From Siphonodentalium dalli (lineage: Eukaryota; Mollusca; Scaphopoda; Gadilida; Siphonodentaliidae): 64,000 nucleotides of DNA. Within the stretch, counting starts at the first letter, position 1. Each line of letters starts with the position of its first letter. Positions 31,640 to 43,521 of this stretch are shown here, piece by piece. The stretch covers positions 193,802,816-193,866,815 of the forward strand of contig CP136066.1 in NCBI GenBank assembly GCA_032622095.1. Reading direction: 5' to 3'. The translations under genes were made by a program, and so were the position numbers. The notes under the pieces were generated by a model. It was not told where the DNA came from and did no database searches. It worked only from the letters and a program-made list of their open reading frames with translations.

Positions 31640-32640
31640 AAAGCACTACACATCCTCTATTCATTTTGACCTATGTGTCAACGGCAAACTTATATCTACA
31701 CGACGAAGCCATAATAGACTGGCGAAAAAAAACCTTGATACCGGACGGAGTTTTTTTTTCACAGCGCAAATATCTCTCACTATACCTAGATGTGAATCGT
31801 TCTTCCGTTTGTCAAAATGTAAGGAATTATTGTAAGGAACGTTGTTAGCTTGCGATATCATTATATTCTATTCTTATTTTGTTATTTCCATTTTGGTTCG
31901 AGTATTTTTCGCCAGTCTCCAGTTGTTTCAGATAAGATATCCAAATTTTGTCGCTAGATTTAAATGGTTTAATCAGGTATCAAACTAAAGGGAATGACTG
32001 CATGAACGTTGATTTGATAATATTTTATGATACATTATTATTATTTATGGATATTATTGTATTCCTTGTGCGAATAATGAAGTGGATGCCGCCGCAAGCT
32101 TATATGCATGTAGATTGTGTATATTTGCAGTCTCAACCACTAATCATATCTAATACGGACGTGTCATCGGGTGCAAACGATAATTATCGCACATTCGTCT
32201 GATGCTCATGACGCTTATAGCTCGGAGAACAATCATGCTGCTGTGTGATCTAAGGGCTATACGGTGTGCATACGATGTCCCGTTTCTGCATCTTAGAGAA
32301 ATATATTATATATGCATTCATCATCTTGTTCTGTTTCTAAATTAGATTGAATGGTAACAATGAGAGCAATATATGCACAAAACACTTCAGTGTAGCTTGA
32401 CATGCCAGTCATAGCTGCTACGTCATTATGCTAGTTCGAAAAACGTTGTCATAGTTATAAATGTATAGACTATTTTAAAGATATAACATAATTGTTCCTT
32501 TTTCTGGAAGACTCGACAGTGAAAATTCTAAGAGTTCCAGAGAAAAAATACTTGTCTCCGATATATTGCACAATGAAACATAAAATGATACGCCATTTCT
32601 TCTATTCCTCGTTAAAATACACTTCTCCTATACTTTGATG
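31640..32640. other. Intergenic stretch, no gene seen
   Basis: Several 60-100-codon frames on both strands overlap one another. None shows a recognisable domain. Confidence 0.35.
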
Positions 32641-32645
32641 TGCGA

Positions 32646-32695
32646 TGAATGGCTGCGGACACACGCACCACAGTAGCAATGGCATAGTAGGTGTG
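32646..32695 (-). repeat. Short repeat, inverted relative to 34333-34378
   Basis: The phrase GGCTGCGGACACACGCACCA and following ACAGTAGCAATGGCATAG recur as the reverse complement at 34333-34378, at the start of the LINE fragment. The two copies bracket that fragment. Confidence 0.5.
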
Positions 32696-32815
32696 ACAAT
32701 TAATTATGGTAGAGTTTGGTGACAATTGGTCAACATAATTTATATGCCATATGGAATCGTGTCGCGCGCCGCATATTCGCACAGTGAGTCGACTGACCAA
32801 TTAACCCATTGAGTT

Positions 32816-33563
32816 TCACCAAGGTTGATCTCTACTCATTACGTTTAGCCACATTGTATTCTCTACGATACATAAAATTGCACGACCGATCGTCCAGAAT
32901 TGTCTTGTGTTTAGCATTAAAAATATAACATTGCGTGTTGAGTAACGATCAACAGCGACAAGATATTCGGTTTGATAAATCATTGAGATGTCGATCTCGA
33001 CGCTGATAAAGCTTTGAAAAGACTCATTGTGCGAATGTATATATATCTTTAATTCCTCCATATAAATGAAGATATGATATACACATGTAATACAAGAACA
33101 TACAAAAACAATAGAACATAGGAACGAGAACATAACATATATACATGTACACACTTTATGCATGTATGTGCAAAGCAAAACGAATATAGATGGAAACAGA
33201 TCGGCCGGGCACACGAACAAGACAGAGAGAGATAGAGAGAGAGAGAGAGAGCGCCGGATACAGATAGAGACAGTATGGGAAAATAGAATGAAATGAGTTA
33301 AGTTAGAGAAAAGTGGGGAGAAACAGAGAGGGGTTAATTGAAGCTAGATAATCCTAAATTCATGGAGAACTGTAGCACCCAGCCGACCACACGACCAGAT
33401 GTTCGCTCACATCACAGTTGTCAGACACCGCTGTTGGACATTACAAACAAATAGTAGACCCAACACAACACCATTGTATATAAGAGGGCTACCAATTATT
33501 TATATTTGCCAACAATGGTGACTTTCTTCTCCCACTGACTACATGCATATAAGTGACAAACAA
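32816..33563. other. Intergenic stretch with a (GA)n tract
   Basis: A GA-rich microsatellite lies at 33221-33251. A 134-codon minus-strand frame (33220-32816) starts just before it and has a hydrophobic, Cys-rich N-terminal half. It resembles no protein that I know and is probably chance. Confidence 0.35.
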
Positions 33564-34334
33564 TTATGACGCCAATGACGAACGATGGTTCCATTCGCAC
33601 CACAGCGCCCTAGTCGCCTTCAAGAAGTATCTCAATATGGTTTGAGGTGGAATGCATGCAATGTCCAAAAGTTCAATTGGCAAATAGCCTAGAAAGAGGG
33701 CAATAAGTCTCTGCTGATCAAAAGACTCCACAAGTTGAAATGCCCCTAAAGGCAACATATCTATAAAGTGATACCAAAAATGATTACGCGACGCTGCAAG
33801 TTCTGGGCAAACCGCTATAATGTGTTGCGGTAGGTCTATATAACTTCGCGCACATAACAGGCACTGAGTTTCGCCAGCAAAATTTCGGTAACACAGTAGC
33901 TGTGTCGCGATGAAAAATGACTCCTTCTCATCTGGGTACTTTTGGCAGACTTTCCATAAAAACGATAATTCTGGACTGCTGTGAACCAAACGAAATCTAT
34001 CAAAGGTGGGTTCCGTGCGCACCCTGTGAGACCATTCAGATTTCCAAACATGACTGCCCTGTTTCGATAGGGTTTTCCAAACTGTTTTCTCTGGAAACAG
34101 AGCTGTTGATATGTATTGAGACATATAGGAGGACAAACTCCAGTTATCAAGAATACAGGATAGGTCCTGAAAAAACACATTCTTCGATGCAGTGTTGGAT
34201 TCATATGAAAAGCTCAGTAATCTGATAATAAATACATCTTTAACAGTTTTTTTAGACTCGAGTAAACAAAATGACGAAAACAAGGACACTTTTCTACAAT
34301 TAATGAATGTGATTAAAGGAGGAATACCAAGCAC
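33564..34334 (-). pseudogene. C-terminal fragment of a non-LTR retrotransposon RT
   Basis: This 256-codon open frame has no N-terminal catalytic part. About two thirds along it carries a zinc-binding pattern, C-x2-C-x9-H-x4-C (CLLC ... QHIIAVC), followed by CPELAASRNHFW. This matches the zinc-finger-like end of many LINE RT proteins, where a C-LC ... H ... C motif precedes R--FW. Upstream text such as FLWKVCQKYPDEKESFFIATQLLCYRN in part fits the preceding linker. The frame is intact from 34334 to 33564, but the RT core is missing on its upstream side, so it is a 5'-truncated copy, as is usual for LINEs. No poly-A or target duplication was identified. It differs in sequence from the ruin at 23827-30127. 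Confidence 0.65.
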
Positions 34335-34379
34335 CCACTATGCCATCGCTACTGTGATACGTGTGTCCGCAGCCAATAT

Positions 34380-34800
34380 AAAAAAATTATTTTGCATGTG
34401 GTTTTTTTCTGAATATCTCCGTTATATAGTCTCCGTTATATAACATTCCAAAAGAAATAAATATTTCTGAAATAACTTTATATTATGTATAGTGGCTAGT
34501 TGTCTCCGGTTATCCCCCTTCTGGTTATATTAATTGATATTATTATATCCGATAATATTTATTCGAAAATCGAGTGGCATGTGTTATTCAGATTGAATAC
34601 CTTTATATGCCTAATCGTGAAGCCGATTATATATTGTTCTATATTTATCCCACAGGGTTAGAGTGAAGGACAACAACTGGAATGCGTTTGTAGCTACCTG
34701 TTTAGAAAATCATAATTATTTACAGGAAGCCGGTACAATACATGTAGTAGTAACCAATACAAACATGTGGGTGACAATTTTTTTGAGGCACAATAACCGC
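34380..34800. other. Intergenic stretch, nothing recognised
   Basis: AT-rich spacer between the LINE fragment and the twin foldbacks. Confidence 0.35.
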
Positions 34801-34801
34801 C

Positions 34802-35600
34802 TACACTCTTATGACTAATGTGTAGGTTTTCTACACAAAATGTGTAGCCCTGCTACACAATCATTATTCAATTTTGATCTTAAACATATTTGTGTAGTAT
34901 ATGTGTAGTTTCATATTCGTACACAAATTGTGTAACAATTTTTACACATAAATGGGTAATTTTTTACACATTTATACACAACTGTGTGTATAAAATCAAC
35001 ACATATCCCTTACACATTTTGTGTAGGTTCTTACACACACAGTTTGTAGACAAGAACTGCAGGTTCAGTAGTCCGACCTGTGGGTATAGTATTAAATATA
35101 TATGCAGATTTATATGTTAAAACTTTCATGGCGCATAGTGGTATGTAGTATTTTGTTCTGCACTGTGAGTTTTTGCTTTGAATGAACAAACCAGGGTCGA
35201 GGCGTGATTGCATAATATTAGTATTATTACAACAATCATAACAAGAGTCTAAGGGCAGTAATCGCCATGAAAGTTTTAACAAATAAATCCTCATATACTA
35301 TTAATACTAAACCCACAAATTGGAATTCTGAACCTACCTCCTTGTCTACGATCGCTGTAGATTGTATTCCAAAAAATATACTCAAACAATATGGCCGTCA
35401 CGTAGCAGACTATGAAACTAAAGGCACCGCAATGCGCATGTCTACGTTCTTACACAATTATGTGTAACAAAATATACACATTATGTGTAGAACGGCACTT
35501 GTCAATGTATTTGTATGTAAAACTACACATTGCTATGTGTATTAACCGGGTTTACACATTTGATGTGTAATCGTTTCTACACATTAGTTATAAGAGTGTA
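34802..35600. mobile_element. 799-bp foldback element F, copy 1
   Basis: It starts TACACTCTTATGACTAATGTGTAG and ends CTACACATTAGTTATAAGAGTGTA. The subterminal ~230 bp on each side hold many alternating TGTGTA and TACACA words. The inner parts also pair, for example TGTTAAAACTTTCATGGCG near 35117 with its complement near 35262, so the whole element is one diverged palindrome. Both outer ends can be read as TA plus CACTC, consistent with a TA target but not proof of one. Short frames inside (34890-35120, 35031-35294) recur in copy 2 but have no domain. Confidence 0.85.
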
Positions 35601-35742
35601 TGTTCGTGGATTATGCGTGTGGAGTGTCCTTGAGCCCTAAAAACGGGCCATAAAAGCGATATTTTTTTGTTTGTACATAGACGTATTGAAGTCCGTGATG
35701 ACATTTTTTACCAAATTTCAACTGCATGGGGTGGTTTTCAAC
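35601..35742. other. 142-bp spacer between the twin foldbacks
   Basis: This sequence is shared with neither end, so the two copies are separate insertions rather than a simple tandem duplication that includes its flanks. Confidence 0.7.
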
Positions 35743-36541
35743 TACACTCTTATGACTAATGTGTATGTTTTCTACACAAAATGTGTAGCCCTGCTACACA
35801 ATCATTATTCAATTTTGATCTTAAACATATTTGTGTAGTATATGTGTAGTTTCATATTCGTACACAAATTGTGTAACAATTTTTACACATAAATGGGTAT
35901 TTTTTTACACATTTATACACAACTGTGTGTATAAAATCAACACATATCCCTTACACATTTTGTGTAGGTTCTTACACACACAGTTTGTAGACAAGAAATG
36001 CAAGTTCAGTAGTCCGACCTGTGGGTATAGTATTAAAGATATATGCAGATTTATATGTTAAAACTTTCATGGCGCATAGTGGTGTGTAGTATTTTGTTCT
36101 GCACTGTGAGTTTTTGCTTTGAATGAACAAACCAGAGTCGAGGCGTGATTGCATAATATTAGTATTTTTACAACAATCATAACAAGAGTCTAAGGGCAGT
36201 AATCGCCATGAAAGTTTTAACAAATAAATCCTCATATACTATTAATACTAAACCCACAAATTGGAATTCTGAACTTACGTCCTTGTCTACGATCGCTGTA
36301 GATTGTATTCCAAAACATATACTCAAACAATATGGCCGTCACGTAGCAGACTATGACACTGAAGGCACCGCAATGCGCATGTCTACGTTCTTACACACTT
36401 ATGTGTATCAAAATATACACATTATGTGTAGAACGGCACTTGTCAATGTATTTGTATGTAAAACTACACATTGCTATGTGTATTAACCGGGTTTACACAT
36501 TTGATGTGTAATCGTTTCTACACATTAGTTATAAGAGTGTA
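35743..36541. mobile_element. 799-bp foldback element F, copy 2
   Basis: It has the same length and orientation as copy 1, with about 15 substitutions and no indels by my reading (about 98% identity). The flanks differ from those of copy 1. The close match implies recent activity of the family or local conversion. Confidence 0.85.
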
Positions 36542-37077
36542 TATAGATGTAGGCCAAAAGGGTGAGACATCAATCGAATGTGCATGTATGTCCCAAAACA
36601 AAAACAAAAAAAAACAAAAAACAGGGAGGGATGGAGGTTGTCAAAATAAGCGACCGTCTTCGGCGACAAATTTATTGGAAAGAAAGTTATCACAGTCACT
36701 GCGCGCATCCCTCCGGCAAACAATATAGTTCCCACGATTCTGCTCTGCAAATTATTCCCATTCGCTAACTAAATAGCAATACTGCCAATATACTTGTACT
36801 TTATAATTATGTTTTATTTTCGTCTAAGTACTTCGCAACATCAGTGTATAGCTTACTTATCTGAAATGTCATGCGGTATGGTGTAGTAATCTATACAAGT
36901 GAAAGATCTCGTTACCAAACATGTTTCTGTTTGTACCCAATTTGGCTAACCCTTCGCGATACGTATAATACGTCGCTCTTATACGACTATGTTATAATCC
37001 TTGGATTATTGCCTGAATAATTATAATATTGATATATACAATTACTATGTTGCGAATCTGTGCATCGAGCACACATA
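36542..37077. other. Intergenic stretch, no gene seen
   Basis: An A-rich run lies at 36598-36622. Nothing else was recognised. Confidence 0.35.
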
Positions 37078-37528
37078 TGTGACCCGCCATATAAAATCCA
37101 GTCGTAAGTCGGGATTTTTTTTTACCCTGTGCCAATGCATTCTCTTATATATGCGAGTCGACCATAGGTCGCCTCGCATATATCGCATATATAAGAGAAT
37201 GCATTGGCCTAACAATTTTTTACAATTTTAATAATGTGTTCTTGTATTCTTTAACAATTTTGTAATTTCACCCATACAGAGCCCCAGACAAACGTGAGCA
37301 GACGACACTCTTCTATATGCTTCTATATATGTGTGGGGCTCCCTGCAGGGTAATGGATGTTTTTTATTTTATGTCCTAAAAATTGTAAGAAACATTTATT
37401 TTAAAAATATGATAAAACATTGTTAGGCCAATGCATTCTCTTATATATGCGAGGCGACCTATGGGAATGCATTGGCACAGGGTAAAAAAAATCCCGACTT
37501 ACGACTGGATTTGATATGGCGGGTCACA
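37078..37528. mobile_element. Nested-hairpin foldback element H, copy 2
   Basis: The same TGTGACCCGCCATA termini as copy 1. The left hairpin (37132-37207) has a 9-bp internal duplication (CGCATATAT). The right one (37438-37475) has lost most of its second arm. It is therefore an unequal copy of 23365-23826 and 49631-50066. Confidence 0.83.
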
Positions 37529-38735
37529 TATAGATTGGCGAATTCTTCAGCGAACTGTTAATGGATGGTATCGATACACGTATATACATCACCGGCCCCG
37601 ACGTGCATTTAGTTGTCACTGAACGATTAACTGTTACATGTTTAGGATGCTGGATACCATCGCTCACTCTTTTATCAATAACGCTTTTGTTGGGGTTGTT
37701 TTCAGACGCCAATTTCATATACGTTAACATACTCCAGGAAAAATCAATTCTTTCAATGGCGTGATACTTCTATATATATGCTCTTTTCGTTCGTCTTTTT
37801 GATCGTGTTGATATCGTTGTGATGAATATGTTTTGTCAGGGACATGCTTTATATTTTTGCATATAACTTGCCTGGTTGAGATTATGTCCGTTTTCTCTCC
37901 GGGGACACAGCTAGTCAATATCCTCAATAACCCGTTTAGTACACGAAGGTCGAATGAGGCACGTGAGTTTGTAGCTGCGACGATGTCCTTGTCTTCTGTG
38001 CGAAAAACTGAAATAACTATCTTGACTGATAGTATCAAACTTCTCATGCAATATTGAACATCATCTTATGAATCATTAAGATATCAGACATGCCACGTGG
38101 TAGATTTAAACGCGTCAGAAGTAACAGACTGTCAAATAATTGAGGTTCTCGAGCCGCTTAGCGAAAGTCGAAAAGTAAGTTTCATACCCGATCGGGCTAA
38201 TTTTCGAGTAAAGACATTCCTCATCTGGATTAAAACACGAGTTGTTTTACACTTGCATGTCACTGTGACAAAACACGCAATTTGCTGTCAGTAATATGTT
38301 CATTTTTTTCTTGATGACAATGTTTGATTGATCAACTATCCGACAAGCTGCATTGTCTTGCTTCGATGAATATTAACGTCGACGCGTCTGGTGTCACTGT
38401 GCAATTGGGCATCTGGGGCATAAGGCCAATCGACAGACACAATTAAGCAGCATACCACAATAAGTACACTACAATGACGTAAAGTACGTACTTCCACTAA
38501 GTCGTAATAATAATTTGGATATTTTTGTGTTTAATCTCAATAAACTGTAGATATAAATGTAGTATAAATTCAGTATTTTATACATATAATATATAAATGC
38601 ACGAGAATTTAATATTTATAAGCGATCAAGTAAATTATATAACAGAAGTACAAACCAATTCTCACCATTAACATCGGCATATATTGTCATGTATGGGCTC
38701 CATCCGATGCGAAGGAGTCGGTTTAAAAAGCGAGA
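37529..38735. other. Unassigned stretch with overlapping open frames
   Basis: Two minus-strand frames (38047-37724 and 37730-37524) overlap by a few bases. A plus-strand frame of 65 codons (38097-38294) contains AAAAGTAAGT, a possible splice donor, at about 38173. None resembles a known protein, and I do not call a gene. Confidence 0.25.
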
Positions 38736-38945
38736 TCACTGAGTCGCGGCTGTATTGGATTCATCCAGCACCGTTCCGTGGTTTCTGAGATTCACCCAGT
38801 CCCGGTTCCGTGGTTTTATTGTTACATGTCAAAGTTCTGGAGTAACATTTCCACATAGTCATGACTTCCATAAATTTAGATGCAACTCCCGTATACTTGT
38901 ACCTGTAGCAACAAAACCACGGAACCGGGCCTGGTGGATCCAATA
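38736..38945. repeat. Repeat related to the foldback at 14713-14938
   Basis: The landmarks GATCACTGAGT, TTGGATTCATCCAGC and ACATGTCAAAGTTCTGGAGTA match the reverse complement of the right arm at 14840-14950. A GTTCCGTGGTTT word and its complement AAACCACGGAAC form internal pairs. Confidence 0.5.
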
Positions 38946-39220
38946 TGGCCGCAAGTTAGTGACAGGGCGTAAACGGCTGCGTACACATGGCTAAACACAG
39001 ACAATTTGATGTACAAGTTCTTGGAAGTGAGAAACAATATGTATTTATTATAGTGATATACATGTAAGTCTCTAAATGTTACTGTCTATAAATCCTTCTA
39101 CAGCCCATAAACTATCATCACCTAACTCTATATTATCTATTATCACCTCTACTCACCTCCCTGTACCCCTGACAACCACTGTATCTTCTCAAACTATTCT
39201 CACTTAAAAATGCATAATCC

Positions 39221-39345
39221 GATGAAACCCCCTAAATTACTATCTCTTTGGCTTCGGGGGTAACAAATATTTGATTTGGGTCGAGGAACCCACCATCAAG
39301 GCTCAGAGTTATTAGATATATATATCGATTTTTAAAATCTTTTAT
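39221..39345. repeat. Single arm of TTAA family T2
   Basis: It matches about 16060-16135 (CTCTTTGGCTTCGGGGGTAAC, GTCGAGGAACCCA, CTCAGAGTTATTAGATAT). The other arm and the TTAA flanks were not found. Confidence 0.6.
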
Positions 39346-40620
39346 TTTTCATCACCGTTAATATTTGGCGAGCTGGACAAAATCAGCTACAGAAATCAGT
39401 TACAGAAATAGTACAGATATGCGCGCACGTCGTTACGAGAGGTCACACAAGGTCGCGGCTCCATGTGCGATCAGTGGCGACCAATTAATAAATAAATTAA
39501 AGTCGATTAAAAGTATCACCATCAACAATAATACGGTTTATTGCGATAGTTGACGAACGGATACATGCATTATACTTATTTATGAATCGGTAATCATGTT
39601 TTATCCATACAAATAGACATGTTATATGGCATCTTGCTGGTTACACGTGGAAATACTACATGTATACATGTGTTTACATTCGTGACAACACTTGTTGGGG
39701 AATTCCAATTTTAATTAGGAATCACAATATACATGTATATAGAAGTTGTAAACGACACTCGCTCACCCCCAAAAGAAAAACCGTTATTGTAGGACTTTTT
39801 ACGGCAAATAATATGACCATAATTATGCGCTAGCGTAATTGACGAACCAAAGCTAAACCACTCACATGAGGGTAGTTGTGGCTTTTGATGTTTTTTTTAT
39901 ATCAAAATCTCTTTATATATTCCATGGTATTCCCACCAAATAAGATTCACATAACTTGACATAAGCCAATATTTCGTGGGGTGTTAATTAGTAATTAAAC
40001 TCCGTACAGACCGGTTCATCGAAAGAATGGACTCCAGTCATAATTTCGAGTATAAATTTGTTCAATCGTTCTTCCGGGTAGTCTTGATTGACAGCTAGAC
40101 TATATACTTATACATGGTATAAACTACCAACATCAAAGTGAAAATAGTTGTACCTTGTCGAGAGTGGAACGGGAATATTTTTACTGAATTTAGGCAGTAT
40201 ATTCTTGACGTTCGTGGAGCGCTGCGGCTGCGATACGGGATGGGGCAGCATATCAGTTTCATTAAGATTCATATATAATGTTCATTTCATTCGTAAGATG
40301 TCACCGTGTCGATTTCAACGAAATCAATGGTCAACGTCATCGTGTCACTTTCCCCATTCGCCGAATTTTCCCGCACCTGCATGAAAGCATCTTCTGCTTT
40401 GTTCATAATTATCCGTTTCCTTTCCATTCCAGAATGCAGTATAATATTTATGGATTAGCAGATGCGTGTATGTACTATGTAGTCTTATGATAACAATTAA
40501 TTCCTTATTAAATATATGTTATTCGTTTGGCACATTACCAAGTGTTGATGATGATTTATTCCCATAATTCACATGAACATAGAGTAGAACAGAGAAAGAA
40601 GTATTTACAAAAGTACATAA
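39346..40620. other. Intergenic stretch, no gene seen
   Basis: No coding or RNA feature was recognised. Small frames overlap on both strands. Confidence 0.35.
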
Positions 40621-40742
<122 letters not shown>

Positions 40743-40799
40743 TATATGCATGTATTCGGTTTTGTGGGGATATCAATATTCTAATATGTGGTATATAAT

Positions 40800-41365
40800 A
40801 TTATTATCCATCCTTTAACTAACACTATTTCTGATTGGGCAAAAGCCGTCACGTGATAATCCTGGAAAAAGTCATATTGGACCCTCGAAAGTCACATTGA
40901 ACTCGAACGAGTCCAATATGACTTTTAAAAAAATTATCGGCACTCCGTGACGTCACGGAGTAACTCTATTGGCAAATGAATCGGTGAAATTGTGATGCGC
41001 TGTCAATACTCTGGTGGATTAACAGACGTTTCACTTCCGCATTGAGTTTTTTTTTTACTTCCGTGTTTACTGTTCCAAATTATGATTTCTGAGGAGCAAA
41101 TACAGGTTTTTATAGAGAATCATGTGCAGACAAAGACCAAAAGTAAACACAAAAGTGTTATTCCCAAAATTTGTATAAACATACAGATGCATGGATAATA
41201 AAAATGTCACTATACAATGTTGTGTACAGTATGTGTTTTTCTTGTACTTTCCAGGTTGTGGTGAAAAGTCATATTGTACTCGACACTGCGTGTCCCATCC
41301 AATATGACTTTTAACCTGAACTCGTACAAGAAAAACACTGTACTGTACACACCATGGTATACTAA
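40800..41365. mobile_element. Palindromic element P1, copy 2 (truncated)
   Basis: It begins TTATTATCCATCC and continues with one outer arm. Then follow the segment with TTATAGAGAATCATGTGCAG and the central hairpin at about 41210-41360. It then stops and gives way to a short TATATA/GATA run. It is P1 read from the opposite end, with the second arm missing. Its TTTAACTAAC near 40814 preserves the empty TTAA site used by the MITE in copy 1. Confidence 0.72.
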
Positions 41366-41389
41366 CATTATATATATATATATAGATAG

Positions 41390-42346
41390 ATAGATTTAAT
41401 TTCACTCAAATCGTCATATATAACAGACATAATTGAGACACAATTAACACACAATGTTGAGTACAATATAAAGTTGCGCATGTTAGTAAAAGGGTGTGGC
41501 AGGCTAAATCGACAGATGCATATGTTAATAACGTGGGGTGTGGTGGGGTGGTCAATCGGATAGGATCACAATATTTGGCGGTATCAAGGGGTGGGGCAAG
41601 GGTTGAGTGGGTTTAGATGTGGATTTCAGCTAAATGTATTGGCACCTGAGCTGGTGTTTATCCCCATGTCGGGCGGGGGTCGTGTGAAGTGGTACAGAAT
41701 GTTAGCTTTTGTCGTTTTTTTATTTGGATCTGGTGTACGAATGTGTCTTGTACGAAACTGTTAGGGCGGTTTCCTGAAATAGATGACTACGTGTGTCATC
41801 GTTTACATCTCTTCATAACGGTGTATTGTCGGTAATATAATATTAATAATTTGACAGAGTCTTTTTGATATTCAGATATATTTACCATAGTGTGTTCGTC
41901 AAGATAATTAGCCAAATTCAGAGTTTGCAGAACGATATGAATACATCGATTTGCCCCAAACAACGTCATAGCACATTAGCACGACCGCGTTGCCAAGAGT
42001 ACTCGTCGTTGTTACGTTCTGATAAAAAAAACAGGTTGACAGATACACAAATCACTTTTGCGTGTTTCAATCTTTAATTTAAATTTTAATTTGATATATA
42101 CGGATTCTCTGATATAGACAATGTGTGTGACAATGTTTCGCAAATATTGAACCCAATGACTTCAAGATATATCGGTATATATATGTAGAAAATGAGATCG
42201 AACCTATACCCCATTCACGAATTCTCAGATACGTGTATGGACTTTCGCAAACGTTAAAAAGCGTGTATGTGTTTCTTGTATATTAACATACGATTGGAAA
42301 CAGCTTTCGAAACATACAATTGTATACAATGTAGTCATTACCCATG
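41390..42346. other. Intergenic stretch, no gene seen
   Basis: It includes a G-rich patch near 41530-41610 (GTGGGGTGTGGTGGGGTGG). No gene is supported. Confidence 0.35.
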
Positions 42347-42349
42347 GGT

Positions 42350-42916
42350 AGTATATATGTATATCTATATCTATATCTATATTTGCGAATGTATGTCTGT
42401 ATGTCGGTCTGTCTGTGTTCTATAGAAATTCACATGGGACCATCTAGATGGCACCAAATGGGTCTACTATGGGTCGCTTTTCACGAGAAAGATAATGGTG
42501 CGGGTTAGAATTTTCTAAAGTGACACCGTTGTCAGGGGCAGAAAAGGGGAGGTGTAGAAACAATGTTTGCCGCCAATAATTATTGCCACGAAACTTTTAT
42601 ATAATCATTCCCATTATATGAGGAATCTGATGGTGTTATTTACATATGTCAATTGTGGCGCCATTCGCGTCAGGGGTGCACGGAAGGGGAGAGGGGCACC
42701 AAAATTGATAAACCTAATTTTAACGTCGATTTCCACCAAATTGATATATATTATTATCCATGATACAAGGGATCTAATTGTGCGATTTAAAGACTCCAAA
42801 TTGCTGTCGTTTGGATGAAAGATTGTGGGAGGGGCACTCAATTTGATCAGAATGGGTTTAGTCGCCGATTTCCACCACACTTTTACAATATCATCCCCAT
42901 GGTATGAGGAGACATT
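42350..42916 (+). repeat. Helitron-like 5' region with internal repeats (tentative)
   Basis: An opening of TATATCTATATCTATATTTG is followed by ATGTCTGTATGTCGGTCTGTCTG. This resembles the left part of the 13881-14392 element. Then come imperfect ~130-180-bp units that share GATTTCCACCA, ATCATCCCCAT or ATCATTCCCAT, and ATGAGG. A 3' CTRR end was not found, so the class is uncertain. It interrupts the LINE text that resumes at 42917. Confidence 0.45.
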
Positions 42917-43140
42917 ATATTTGCATTTCCTTAGAGATGATTTAAACATTGATCGACATCGACACATTCTTTCATAAATGTATCCATGTCTAGGTCGCCC
43001 CTGGTTTACCCATGTAATGAAGTTTTCCCTTGCTTTTTCATGTAATCGCTTCACATAGGCATTCCATCCTGGTACGCAACGAAACCTGTCTGTACAATTT
43101 CTATCTACTAAGACGGACTTGGTAGCTGATTCCTTTAAAG
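42917..43140 (-). pseudogene. Non-LTR retrotransposon fragment (linker between endonuclease and RT)
   Basis: Read on the minus strand, the sequence gives RFRCVPGWNAYVKRLHEKAR, then FITWVNQGRPRHGYIYERM and SMFKSSLRKCKYN. The pattern PGWN-x-YV ... H--AR--F--W---G-PR-G ... M---R--FK--LR-C is well known from the region between endonuclease and RT in CR1/Jockey-like elements. The 146-codon frame it belongs to (43054-42614) then runs into the repeat at 42350-42916, so only its first third is LINE. It probably belongs with the endonuclease piece at 44455-44935, since order and strand agree. Confidence 0.6.
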
Positions 43141-43164
43141 GACTAACAATTTGTTTTCCAAGTA

Positions 43165-43521
43165 ATGGTTAGAGCACAAGAATCGTTCTTTACCAGAATA
43201 AATCGAGTCGGAGACGAGATTTATTCTGGTAAAGAACTATTCGCGTGCTCTGACCTACTTAGAGCACAATTGACCGCACATAATGCGATTATCTCGAAAT
43301 ACGCAATTGATCGTTCGTTGAACACGACGTACAAGCCGTGCGCTGGCCGAGATGAACACAATGACCCGTTAGCCACACCAATCATCGTGATTACCCATGC
43401 AGTGATCGCCGTTGAATGTGAATACATATATCCGAAGCGACACGGATTAACGTGTGACGCGTTTTCACAAACCAAGTCACTCGCAGATGTGTTTGGAAAG
43501 TCAAATGTGGAAGTCGCATGA
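43165..43521 (+). CDS. Open frame of 118 codons, not recognised
   Basis: The frame runs from an ATG at 43165 to a stop at 43521. Its first 30 codons lie in a strong hairpin (43170-43247), which makes that part doubtful as coding sequence. The remainder (from about RAQLTAHNAIISKYAIDRSL) reads like ordinary protein, with balanced composition and no low complexity. The reverse strand is open over the same region (43547-43221), so direction is uncertain. I recognise no domain. It could be an exon, part of a decayed transposon or chance. It sits between two fragments of a minus-strand LINE, which favours a mobile-element or chance origin. Confidence 0.2.
   Translation: MVRAQESFFTRINRVGDEIYSGKELFACSDLLRAQLTAHNAIISKYAIDRSLNTTYKPCAGRDEHNDPLATPIIVITHAVIAVECEYIYPKRHGLTCDAFSQTKSLADVFGKSNVEVA
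43170..43247. repeat. Strong short hairpin, 33-bp arms
   Basis: GAGCACAAGAATCGTTCTTT with following ACCAGAATAAATC pairs with GATTTATTCTGGTAAAGAAC and following TATTCGCGTGCTC. There are about 4 mismatches in 33 and a ~12-base loop. AGAGCACAA also recurs just after it at 43260. Confidence 0.7.

Noticed and set aside
32816-33220. 134-codon minus-strand frame with hydrophobic Cys-rich start, possible secreted or membrane protein
   Set aside because: No recognisable motif, AT-rich codons and a GA microsatellite directly upstream. Chance is more likely.
33222-33251. CRISPR-like or regulatory repeat at the GA tract
   Set aside because: It is a simple dinucleotide run without spacers. CRISPR arrays are not expected in this eukaryotic sequence and none was seen.
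34890-36486. Matching pairs of 60-90-codon frames in both 799-bp copies
   Set aside because: They recur because the element is duplicated. No domain is present, and the frames lie in palindromic DNA.
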